DNA from: Yamagishiella unicocca
Taxonomy: Eukaryota > Chlorophyta > Chlorophyceae > Chlamydomonadales > Volvocaceae
Direction of reading: 5' to 3'
Length of the DNA: 64,000 nucleotides
NCBI GenBank assembly: GCA_003116995.1
Contig: BDSL01000101.1
Location: 248,001-312,000 of the forward strand
In this document: positions 16,862 through 28,800 of the stretch, piece by piece
Numbering within the stretch: the first letter of the stretch is position 1
How the letters are laid out: the number at the start of each line of letters is the position of its first letter
Program-made: the position numbers and the translations under genes
Notes under the pieces: model-generated
What the model was told of the DNA's origin: nothing
Database searches by the model: none
What the model saw: the letters and a program-made list of their open reading frames with translations, nothing else

Positions 16862-19800
16862 ATGAAGAACTGTATGGCCCGCAAATGTCTGCTAGCCGCG
16901 CTCGCTCTGGCGTGTGTTCTCTTCGCCAACGACGCGGACGCCTCGTCGAGCCCGACAAAGACCCGGACTTTCCTGAAAAAGCAGCTACCACTTAACCTTG
17001 TCTTGACAACACCTGTGGAACTGGCAGGGAGTGGGACTGGTCCTGTGAGCTTGTATGGGCGACAAGCAATTACGGTACGTCGGTATGCACTTGTATGCAC
17101 GCACCGTTGTCCGTGAGGTATAAGACGTTGGTGGCGTATGCCGTCATTGATTGCCATCTACCTGTTTTTTTGTCGCATACTGTCGCATACTGTCGCATAC
17201 CGGTACATTTGTTCGTCACTTCACCTGACCATGTATGCTATGAAAGGCACGATACGGACCAACGTTGCTCTCCCGTAGGCCGTCTTCTCAAGGCCTGTCA
17301 TAGCACTGGGATCTGACTTTGGCAAACCAGCTGCACAACAAAAGGTAAGAATGGGTTATGGATAGATGTCCTCTCCGTCCACTTGGTCATGCGTGATGGA
17401 GCAAGCAGCGCCAGGGTTCTATTGTGGGTTCTAATCCTCCCCATTCTAATCCTCCACCGCCCGTCACCTGTTTCCCGTGCCTCAGCTCCCGTTTCAACTA
17501 TCATGTGGCGTGCCCGGCAAGCTGCGATGGGTCACGACCACTATCGCCCGTTTCGACCCAGATGTGGATTGGCCCAAGGACCTGGACTGCACCCTGGAGT
17601 GGACCACCAGCCTGACCAGCTACGACGGTGCGGTGCGGGCGGGATACCGAAGTTAAGCTCGTGAGCGGGCATTGTGAGAGGGGCCTACTGGCCCAGCGGG
17701 GCCCCTCGCTCGGTGAGGTCGGCAAGCGACCCCTCGATGCACTGGATGTTTGCCATCCGAGAGGGCATTGACCCTTGCGCCCCCGCACCGCCGCTTCGTG
17801 GGGAGGAGGATTGACGACTTTACATCCCACGTCGATTTCTTTTGCACGATGTGGCCTACACCCCACGCACTCGGCGCCCACTCAGCGGCACCACGCCACC
17901 GACACAGCCGGTCCGACCCGACCCGATCCCTCCCGCAGGCGCACTCCTGCGGCTGGGCGATACCTCCCCTCAGCACACCCTCACCAGCGGGCCTCTCAAC
18001 ATGTACCTCTCTTACGTAACCAGCGAGGCGGCCATGAGCCTGACAGACGGGCTGTGGACGTCCTCGATAGATAACCCGCCTGAGGTGCCCCCAGACGGTG
18101 AGGGGCGCGGCCGGGATTGGGTCAGGTGGGAGACGTGGGCTGGTGCGGGTGGCGCGGTGAAAGATGGTGTAGATGGTGCATTTGAGGCGCATGGAAGTGT
18201 ATGAACTTCGAGGACGGGATTAACGCCAGCTGAAGGTCCCATGCGCGATGTCGTACAGTTTGGGAGCACTCTCGCATGTTTGAAGTTAAGGCGTGCTGCG
18301 TGCGAGGCTGCCCGAACGCAGCACCGTGAGCGCCCATCAACCGTCCTCATCCCCTGCTCGCCCGTCGGGCGCCAGGCAAGATGGTCACTAGCTTCAACTA
18401 CCCGGTGAACCTGGAGTTGATCAAGTCTGCGCTGCAGGTACGGCGTGTATGTGCGTGAGGGGCTCGCACGTTGTATAATCTCACCTTTGGCGGCATGACA
18501 GGCACACGGGTTGGAAGAATCCAGGGGGGGTCGAGTCTCGCGGAGTTTGTGTCGAATGTTGGGGAGGGCTCCTAAGGCATTCCCGGCCAGTGCTTGGGAG
18601 AGCAAGCCTGCGCACCTCCAGCCGCTGCCGCGGCTGCAGCCGCGGCTGCAGCCCAAGTAGCCAAGCAGGACATTTGGCGCCACAACGTGCCTCCCACTCC
18701 TCCCTGACCTGGCCTGCATCCGCTCACCTCCCTCCCTGCCGCCCCCCGGTCCCCACCTGCCGGTTGCGCCGACGGGGCTGGGCACCTGTGTGGAACCCAG
18801 CTGGTCGAGGCCGACAACCCAGGTGGCCCGGGAGTGGCAGTCGATGTGGGCCCTTGCCAGAGCGCCGCGCCATGGGCCATCATGACGATGGTGGGCCGGG
18901 GGCCTTAAAGGCTAGTTGGCTGGGGCATCAGGGCGGACCACTGAGGCTGTGGTGCGAAGCCCGCGGTACCTGTAGGCCTCTTTACGATCCGTAGTCCCGT
19001 ACGCACAACGTACGACTAGTAATAGCGGTATCGTCCCAGCCAATCGTCTCGGCCATGGGAAACTTCCCACTCCCTTTGGCTGCTGCCACGTCCCCTTCTC
19101 GTCGCGGCCTGCACCCAGCGCCCTCCCCGCTGCCCCTGCTGCGCACTGCACGCGAGCGCAGGGCGGAGCTACCACCACCGCCACGTCGCCATTGGGCCTG
19201 TCCCTAGACGTCAACACGACCTGCGCCGAGGTTAGGCTGAAGTCCCCGCTCAAGCCCAACACGGGGTAAGCGAGCCTCTCGGCAGGACCCGCGACCACCC
19301 AGCAGCTTCGCAGCTTCCTCGGCGCCTGCTCACGATCCAAATCCGCCTCGCCAAGCTTGACTTTCTCCTGCGCGCTGACCACCGCCTTTTGGCCTGCTCC
19401 TGGCTCATGAACCGCCCTGCTGCTGCTCCTCCCTCTTCCCGGACGAACTCCACAACAGCTACCTGCTCCGACTCGTTCGCGGCGTCCGCTACAACGCACT
19501 GGCGGGACTTCTGCGCGAAGAGGTCCGCGTGCCGTTGTCCGGCCTGCGGCCCTTCGCGTTCCCCTTCATGGCAGGCTTCATGGACGATTACAGGCGCGGG
19601 ACCTCGTAAGTGCGCGTGTCGTGCCGAGCTGTCGTACGGGGCCAGGACGACAATAACACCGGGGCTGCCGGCTGCTTTCCTCAGCAAGCGCAGTCCGCGT
19701 ACGACAGTCCCCCCCGGACCCACGGGTCGCTCTGCTGTCCGCGGCAGCTGCCCTTTGCACCAGGTCTTTGGCTCCGTGCCGTGCCGTACGCTCATTCCTA

Positions 19801-22800
19801 CAACGCAACAGCAGCCTGCTAGATGCAACCCTACTTGGGCCTCCTCACCAACTCAACCCCCGTCCCCGCCAGCGCAAACCTCGTTCCTCTCACACGCGGC
19901 GAGGCACCCACCCACGTCCCTTCCCCTTGACCCTCGAACACGCCGTGCCCGCGGCAGGTTTCGCCGGTTGGACCTCTGGCTTCGGCATGGCCTGTCAGCG
20001 GACACATCTCCCGAGGCCCTGTCGTCACAGATCAGCCTGTGCGAGCTGGATGGTCGTAGCGACGCCGACTGCACCAACACGCCTTTCGTGTTCTCGCTGG
20101 TGTCGCGCGGCAAAGCCCGACTGACCGTGCAGTCGCTGAAGCCGCGGACCAAGTACAAGTAAGTTCGTGGCCACGTTTTACATGTTGATAAGGGCCAGGC
20201 AGTTAAAAGCGTGCAGGAAGAGCTTGGGTGGTTGGCATAGGCGTGAGGGCAATCGTGACGGGAAGAGCACGCCTTTCTGCTTACACATTCTGATGACGGT
20301 TTGTTTGCGGCAAGGAGTGCGGGCCTTGTGCACGCAGCGCTGGCTGCGGTCGCTGCTGCCGCGTCCCTAGACGCGGCTCAGAACTCAGATCTTCTTTATA
20401 ATATGACATGCAATAAGACGCGGTTTCGGGGCCCACGCAGGATCTCCGTCGCTGCCAATCCCGCGGTCAAGGACGGTTACGGACAGGGCCTGCAGGTGGG
20501 GCTAGGGGAACCGGGATCTGCAGGTGGGGCTAGGGGGTTGCGACGCTGGGGTGCGCATGGGATGAACCCTGCTGGGGAGACTTGGAGGCCACGCTCTCGA
20601 GCGGCGTGTGGGTGGGGCCCACGGGCTGTCTCCCGTTGACAGGGTTTCGGAGCGACTGCGGCAGCGACGATGTGGCCTCCTAGCCCAGTGTCCTGGCGTC
20701 AACCGAACATGCCGATTCCACGCACGCAGCGCAGCAATGTCCGTCCCTCTCCGGCTCCTCCCCCCGGAAGCTTGCTGGCTGCAGCGGCCGCGGGGAATGG
20801 CGTCCGCCCACCACGCCAATATGAACAGAAATAAACCCCGGCCGCCCCCGACGCGCGCTCTTCTGCTTTGTAGGGCTCTGAAGCCAGCTTCTGGACGTCC
20901 GCCATCAACTACAACTTCGCGGGCCCCGAAACGGTTAGTACAGTGGGCGGGGCCCCGAGCTGCGGAGGGGGGGAAGTGTCATTTTCCACGGATCTCTTCG
21001 CTGAGCCCCCCCCGGGAGCTCGCATGCCGCTGCGGCAGCGCAGCACGCCGCTCGCGCACCACGCAGACGCAAACAGAAAAGATAACAAAGTAACGTGGCC
21101 TTTTCCCTCCCTCGCTTGTTTGGCAGAGCTACGGATCCAGGTTCTGGGCGTACACCAGCGGCGGCTACTGGGCTTCCGACGTTGCTGTTCTGGAGGCGGG
21201 CGTCGATTCCCTGCAATCCTGGCCCTTCGTCACCCGCAGCCCCATGCCAGGCAACTACATGTACCCATCGCTGACCAGCTCGGTCCTCTCTTGGGAGCTG
21301 AACCTGCTAGACAACCGAGTCAAGGCGCTGGTGGCCAAGGTGCTGATCCAGGTGGGCACAGGCGGCGCACCCTGGCGCATAAGAGGCCTGCTGGGTTGGT
21401 GCGAAGGAAAGGGACAGGGCAGCCTGTGCAGTTCCCCGGCGTGTTCCCGACGCGACGATTGCCTGTCGAGTATTTTAGTGTGCGCGTCGCTGCTGCGTGT
21501 TCCTCTTGGGAGGGCTGGCAAGAGCTGTACCCAAGCCGACTGTTCCGGGTCCCCGGGTGCCGACTGCTGCACGGAGCGACCACACGCCGTTGGAGTACCG
21601 GTACCACTGCTCCACACCTCCTCCGACTTCCGCGCCCTCGACGCTGACCTCGCAGGCCACCTACAACAACTACAACATCGAGATGCTGTTCGGCAAGCCC
21701 ACCCAGACCCTGGACGTGCCCGCCCCGCTGCTCTCCTCCGAGTCCAACACCGACTGGACGGAGCTGCTGCTGCCACTGCGCGACGCCACCACCAAGTCCA
21801 AAGCGCGCCTGATCAGCACCTGCTGCTCTGCGGTGCGGGTGCTGCCCTGCTCCTCTGGGGGGCTGGGACCAAGCAAGCTAGGCGTGCCGGTCGATCACTG
21901 GATGTGACCCACTGCGTGTATGTGCCCTCTCATCATGTACTTGTGCGGATCCCCCGGCCCCGACCCTCCTCACGACCCCCCGACCCGCCCCCGACCCTCC
22001 TCCCCGATCCCCCGACCCTCCCCCGACCCTCCTCACAACGGACAGGCCGGGCCGAGGGCTAGCACAATTGCCGCCAAGCTGGTCCTCAACACCAGTCTCA
22101 GCGTCAACCTGATTCAGTCCGGCTCGCGCCTTACCGCATGGGTGCTGGACAGCGTGCTGGGAGGCGGTCCCGTGTCGGGCGCCGTCGTCACCGTCTTCCA
22201 TGACTCGCGCGACGGACCCGCGACCTCCGTGGAAAATACACAGGTACCGCCGCCCGCCGCCCGATCGCACCGCCGCAGGTCGCTGCGGCAAGGTCGGATC
22301 GACCGATGAGGATCCGGGGGAGGGGGAGATGGCTGCCAGCGTGATGGGGAGAGTAAGGGCTCCGGGGACGAACGACGCGTGCGTGGGAGCTCCTCAAGGT
22401 CACCTCGTAGGCAGGCGCAAGATTTGATCACGGGGGCTTGTTCGCGAGACAAGGATTTTAAGGGCTCTTCACGCTCACACGTGCGCTGCCCGCGACGCGC
22501 CCTCTCGGGCCAAGCCATTGTTCTTTGTACGGCCATCGTGTCGCTGCCCCACATGCCGCGGTCCAACCCCTCTCTCCCTCCCTCCCTCTCCTCCCGGGGT
22601 TTCGTTCTCTCACCCTCCCTCTCGCCAGCCCGACCCGGTTCTGCTGGCCGAATGCACCACGGGCTCTGATGGCGTGTGCGACATGACTAGCTCGTCGGTC
22701 AGTATCGCGGCGGAGGGGCAGGAGGGGCAGGGCTGGGGGCCAGCCAGAACACTGTCATGTGCCTAGTTTGCGCCCCCATGAAATGGGTCGGTCGGTAACT

Positions 22801-25800
22801 CCAATGCCTGCCTGCCTCTAGAACCGCGCGCGGTATAGCTACGGCAGCTGCGCCGCCACCCTCAGCGCCACAACTGCTGCCGTACGTACGGCGGGATGCG
22901 CCCGCCATTGGCACGTGCTGACACGCCCGCCCCGCGGCTGGCTGCGGCGCCTTTCTCACCCCCCGCTGACAGGCCGAAGGGACGGCGATGATGGCCTTTG
23001 TGGTCGCCGGTGACCAAGTTGCCGTACTAAGGGACGCGGGCGTTACGAGGGTCGCCAAGCTTTCATCGCAATACGTGGCCAGCCTGGTTGCTGACCGGCT
23101 GGTGGTGGTGCCGGGGGACACACTCAAGATCACGGGTGGGTGGGTGGGTGGGTGGGTGAGTGCCGGCATGACGGGACCGCGACGGCGGGGCTACCGGCGT
23201 GCGGTTGTGGGGGGAAGGCATGCCGCAGCGGCACAGCTTCTTGGCTCACCGGTCAGTACGACGTCTGCGGGGAGCAAGGGAGCAGAAGGTGCCATGCAAG
23301 GCAGGGATGTATGTACGGTCGGTGGGGATGGGTTTGGGAGAGGGGTCACGGCTGCAACTCCTCAACTGTCTCGTCAACACCACGGCTCCTCCCCCCCTAC
23401 ACACGGTTTGTCGGCCATAGATTCGCGGATTATCCTCCCCCCCCACGCACACACACACACGCTGGGGTGGGCTGGGATTTCCCCACCTCCCTATTATTTC
23501 CTAAATAAGCCCCCCCATCTCCGTGATCAACTGGCGGCCTGCTTGCTCGCTGCTGCAGGTTTCGTGCAGCAGATCTCAGCGACGGGCCTGCAGCTGCCGC
23601 CGGCGAGCTACGCCGTGCTCTCTGTCAGCCCTATGTGGCAGGTGTCCGCGGGCTCTCAGGCGTCAGGCTCTCCGGGACTCGGCGGCAAGGCCGGGCGCCG
23701 CCGCCTGGAAGACGGTTCTATGGTCATCGGCGCTGCGGAGACCCTCAGCGCCACCGCCATCTCCATGCCTATATTTATGGGTGGCGGCTCTCTGAGCGTC
23801 GACACGTCGCGCATGCCGCAGAAGGGGGTGGACTCCGTGTCGGGGGCACAATCTCGATACCTTGTCAAGGTATGTGCAGTCTGCGGCTAGCGTCAGGCGG
23901 ATGGGCTCTGCGTGTCGAAACAGAGGTGGACTGTGTTGCTGCCGTACAAGCTGCTGGCCAGGTTTTCGCTCATCATGGCGCCCACGTGCGAGGCTGACGC
24001 ACACACCCCTTCCCTGATCGGAGGAGGGCCACATGGCTCGCGATTTGGGCGGTCGTCAAGAAAGTAGCCCACCGCTGTGCTGACAAATTTGCAGCGTTAC
24101 AGGGTTGTAGGGTTTTCATCACGGCCGCTCCCAAGCATCCCGCTGCTCTTTTTCCCCCCGTCCGCATCCACTACACTTCCCATGCCGAGTCAACGATTCT
24201 TTTATGAAACCCCCGTCCGCCCGTCCGCCCGCCGCAGCTCAACGGCACAACCGGCACGCTCCACGGAGAGATCCCGGTACCTGCGGACGCGCGCTTGCAG
24301 CCTTACACCTTGACGCTGAACCTGCCAGCGCTTGGGGACGCAAAAGGCGACCTGGCTGGCCCGGAGCCGAGCCTGGATAGCTTTGGCCTAACAGTGGACA
24401 CCCAGTTGGGTTTCACTGTCGCCGACCCCAGGCCACCGACGGCCGAGCTGAAGGTACGGCAGGGCACGGATGGGCTCGTTGGGAAGCGGCGAGGTCATCG
24501 TAAAGGAGGCTTTAAGGCTGGCTGTGGCTCCGGCATAGACGCGTGCCATCCCGTACCATTCCGTACCGTACCGGTCCGTACCGTACTGGTCCGTACCGGT
24601 CCACACCGTTCGTACCCTGTGTGGTTACCATGTTCGCCTTGGCTTTCGCTCGGCCTTACCTGCTCGCGCCATAAACGCCCCCTACACGGATACGCAGCTC
24701 GAGGCATCGCCATGGGTGGCGCCTACGGGTATCGTGGCGGTTGCCGTAACCGCCGTGAGCTACATCGGCGCCTCCGTGGATGGCGCACCCATCAGTGTCA
24801 CGTGGCGCCACTCCAAGGCGGCCGGGGTGATCAAGCTGGTGACGGACGTGTACGGCTTCGCAGTCGCCAACATCGACCTGGGCGGGCTGCCGGAGGCGAA
24901 CCGTACGACAGCGTACGACACGATGTCGGTCAACGCGGAGTGGATCGGGCCCACACGGGAGCGCATCACCCAGTCCTCCAGCGTCCTGTGAGTGGCGGCG
25001 TAGCGGGGTTCGAGGAAGACCCGTGGATGCCCGAAAAAATCCCGTTTAGAACCCCGCCGCAGGGTGGGGTGCCGCGCGTCTGGTGCGCATGCGTCGCAAA
25101 CCCTAGTGTACGACTGGTACGAGGCAATGTACGATGCTTCGCACAGGGCAGCCGTGAGGGCCCGACGGGGCATTTTGCAGCTTTTGCAAGCCCCCCAAGG
25201 GAGAAACCCGTTGCCTGCTTGAGTCATGCACGTTTCCATGCTAGTACCTCCTCGTGCTGCGAACTCATGGCCTGCCGCCGCCTCTCACACCCACCCACTG
25301 CCCCCTCGCCCCGTCCTCCGCACCTCCTCGTCCTCCCTCCCTCTGCGGCAGGCTGGCGGATGGCCCCGCCCGCCTGGCGCTGCAGCTGTCCCTGCAGACC
25401 GACATCCCCGGCATCGCCTTCGCGGTGGCGGCCACCCTCACCTCCAACACCGACGGCCAGCCCACCAACGGCGTGCCGGTGGCGGTCACCCTGCGCCCGG
25501 CTCTGAACGACCCCACGGCCGGCACGCTGTGCGCGGCCACCGCCAGCTGCTCCATCTCCAGCGGCGCCACCCTGGGCACCAACTGCCAGCTTGCACTTCC
25601 GTGCGTGGGGCACTTCGAGCTGGAGGCGTGCGCCAACGTGCCCGCCGCCAGCAGTGGCGGCGCCCCGCAACGCGTGTGCGTGTCGCAGCCGCTGGGGCGC
25701 AACGTTTCCGAGTGGGCGGCGCAGCCGCTCTGGGCCCATCCGAACCCCACGCTGTACACAAACAAGTGAGTGACCGCCCATGGGGCAGTGGGGCAGCAGT

Positions 25801-28800
25801 CGTGGCGAGGAATGCGAGACAAAATTGTGAACACTTGCGTCACCACGATTGCTCAGCGGCCGCGCCCCGCCCATATTCCCGTCGTACAGGAAGTCGTACT
25901 CTGCGGGGGAGCAGGTCAAGCTGATACTGCAGAACCCCTGGCCCAATGCGAGGATGCTGATCCTGTGGGGCAGCAGCTTCAAAACGGAATCCAAGATGGT
26001 CACGTCGGTAAGCGCTTTGTAGCGAACTCCAGGGGACGTGCGCGAAGAAGGCAGCGAAGCTCGTAGCGCGAGGCAGCATCGCGCCGTGGCGAGGCCCTCC
26101 CCCCCTCCTTTCCTCGGCTTGCCAAGTTATCCGTTACTGCACCCCGCCAAAGAATCCACTTGCTGTCCGTCAACCTACGCCTAGGCGTTGCAATACGCGC
26201 AGCCGCCACGCGGCTTAAAGCTCTCGGCCCTTCCTCCACTAACCTCCTGCCGCTTCACCCCGGTTCCCGCCGCTTCCGCCCGCTTCCGCTTGCTGGCGTG
26301 TCGCTCAGCTACCCACCGGCCTCGTGGAGGTTGCCATAGGGCCTCTGGGCGATGAGAGCGTGGGCGGCTGCACGGTCCTGGCGGTGCTCGACGTGCCCCG
26401 CGCCAGCAGCAACCAGCCGCCGCTGCCGCCGCCCGAGCAGCTGCGCGTAAGTCGCCTGTTCGACCCGCGCGCGCCGCACACCCACACAATGACCGCCACC
26501 CTCGACGTGCGCCGCGACAACGTGCTGTCCGTCAGCGTCACGGTGGGCGCCGCAAGCTCCACCACCATTCAAGACGTCGACGGCGACGAGGTGCTGGCGA
26601 TCGAGCCGGGCTCTGAGGCGCAGGTGGGTCCGGGTTGGGTTCTGCGAGTACCGTTACCTCGCAGGCTGGCGGCGAGAGGTTTGGAGCTGAGCTGTCCTGG
26701 CGGGTTCTTAGGCCGAGTCATGGGTATTGGGCCCATTCCAAGCTTGATAGCACGTTTTTATTAGTAATAATGGATGCGCCTCCCATCGCCGCCGCCACCA
26801 CCGGCACTGCAGGTCAGCGTGACTGTGGAGTCGGGAGTACAGGGCGGAGCCGCGGTCCCTGCCGCCGGCTCGGTGGAGGTGACGGTGTACGCGGTGGATA
26901 AGGCCTTCCTGGACCTGATGCCGTACGACCTGCCGCACCTGGAGCAGGAGATGGTACTGCGCCTGGCGACGGAGGTCAACCATTACGGCTTGGCGCCGTA
27001 CCGCCTGGCGCCTGGTGCCGTACGAGCCGTCTTCGACAAGCTCATGGCGCGGTGAGCGAGCTCTTGCACACTGGACACGCTGGGGTCGGACGAATTTGCC
27101 CCGGTTCGGTGCTTAAGCCAGTCACAGGCACCCGCTGGGATCAGCCTCCTAGCGCCTGCGGGAACCCACCTCGCGAAGCCGCTCCTTGCACCCCAGCCTA
27201 GCCCGTCCGGAGCACCTCTTCCCCTTGGACTGGGTCCCCGCTCTCACGAATGCCCTGCCTCCCCCTCTTCTTCGCCATGCCCTCTCCGCCACCCTCCCCC
27301 CCGGCTCGCAGACTGACGGGTATGGACCCGTGGCTGCCGGTGGACACGACCGTGCTCGGGGGCAACGTTCCGGCCGTTGATGTGGATGACGCTGCCTACC
27401 TGACCGGCTACGCCACTGCACTCACGCCCATGCCGGTGAGGCGGCAGGGTGGGCGGGATTGGAGCCCCGTGGTGGAGGTGCCCCTTCGTCGGGGTACTGC
27501 GTGGTAGCAGGGAGCATGGTAAACCGGCTGCCAGGAGGGGTGGAGGAACCTGGTGAATTGATGTAGGACACGAGGGGTGCGATGGATGCTAGGTGTCCAG
27601 GGTGGCGCCTTCGCTTTGGCCGGCAGCCAGCTGGAGAGACGGAGGATGTGTATGGCGGGCGGTGCGGCGGTACGTAGCCTGCGGCGAAAGCATTAGGCTC
27701 GTTCCAGCCCCGTCTATCCCTTCGGTAGTTCCCCCAACGGCCTGAGCTGATCCAACCCACCCGCCACCCACTACGCTAAAACTCGCCCCCGGACGTCATC
27801 CCCAACAGTACTCCAATGTCTACGACTACGATGCAGGTAATATCAGTTGCCAGATGTGATGAGGGTATTGGTGTGCCCTGCGTGCGCCTGGGGTTGGGCG
27901 GCGACTCCTTCCTCGCGGTTTCGGCAGGTGGCACCCGGCGGGCGAGGAGACCTGCCGTACATACGACGGCTTTAAACGTATGTACGGCAGGTCTCCTAGC
28001 CCTACATACGTTTAAAGCCGTCGGAACCACCTAGCTGGGCGCGTCATTTCTGTCGTTTGGTGCGTTCCGGGCGTGTCAGTTTTTGTCGTTTGGTGCATTG
28101 CACCCGGTTCCGGAGCAATAGACGGCGCCGTGGCGACGTCTATGGTGAATCCATCTACGAGGTACTTGACGGTCCAGGGAGCGGCCCAGATCGAGGTGCC
28201 ACTATCAGCTCTTCCCCTTAGTCGCCCTCCATGCCAATTGGGACTCGTGTGCCTGCCGCCTTGCACACCGGGCACGCCGGGGCGCGGCTCCAGGCCGGAG
28301 TTCCAGCCCAATGCGTTCTTTCCCACAAGCGCTTGCAACCGCTGTGTTCCATTCATCCAGGGATCTATCAGCGAGAGCCCATGATGGATGCCATGGCCTC
28401 TGGCATGGCTGGCGGCGCTGCCATGGTTGATAAGGCCCCGGAAAAGGGGACAAGCGCCACGAACACAGGTGGCAGCAACACCGGCAGCACCACCAGCACC
28501 ACCAGCTCCAGCAGCAGCGGCGGCCGCGTGGCAGTCCGTCAGGAGGCGGACTTCCTGGTGACGCCGCTGTTCGCCACCGCCACCACCGGCGCTGACGGAC
28601 GGGCCACCGTGTCGTTCACCGCGCCCCCCAACCTGGGCACCTTCATAATCAGGTATGGGTGGGCGGTAGCGAGGGCATCCTTTGTATTACCGGAACGGGT
28701 GTATGAGAGGAGATGGACGGGCGTGCCCATGGGTGGAGATGAGGGCGTCCTGAGGGCTAACTGCCGGCGGTTACCTTGTTGCGGCTGTTACTGACGGCTA

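Noticed and set aside
18012..18785. 257-codon minus-strand frame
   Set aside because: Antisense to A2M exons and introns; no start context, splice support or domain.
25226..25924. Long + strand and minus-strand frames overlapping the A2M exon at 25352-25765
   Set aside because: Shadow frames of a GC-rich exon; only the frame matching the flanking A2M exons has family motifs.
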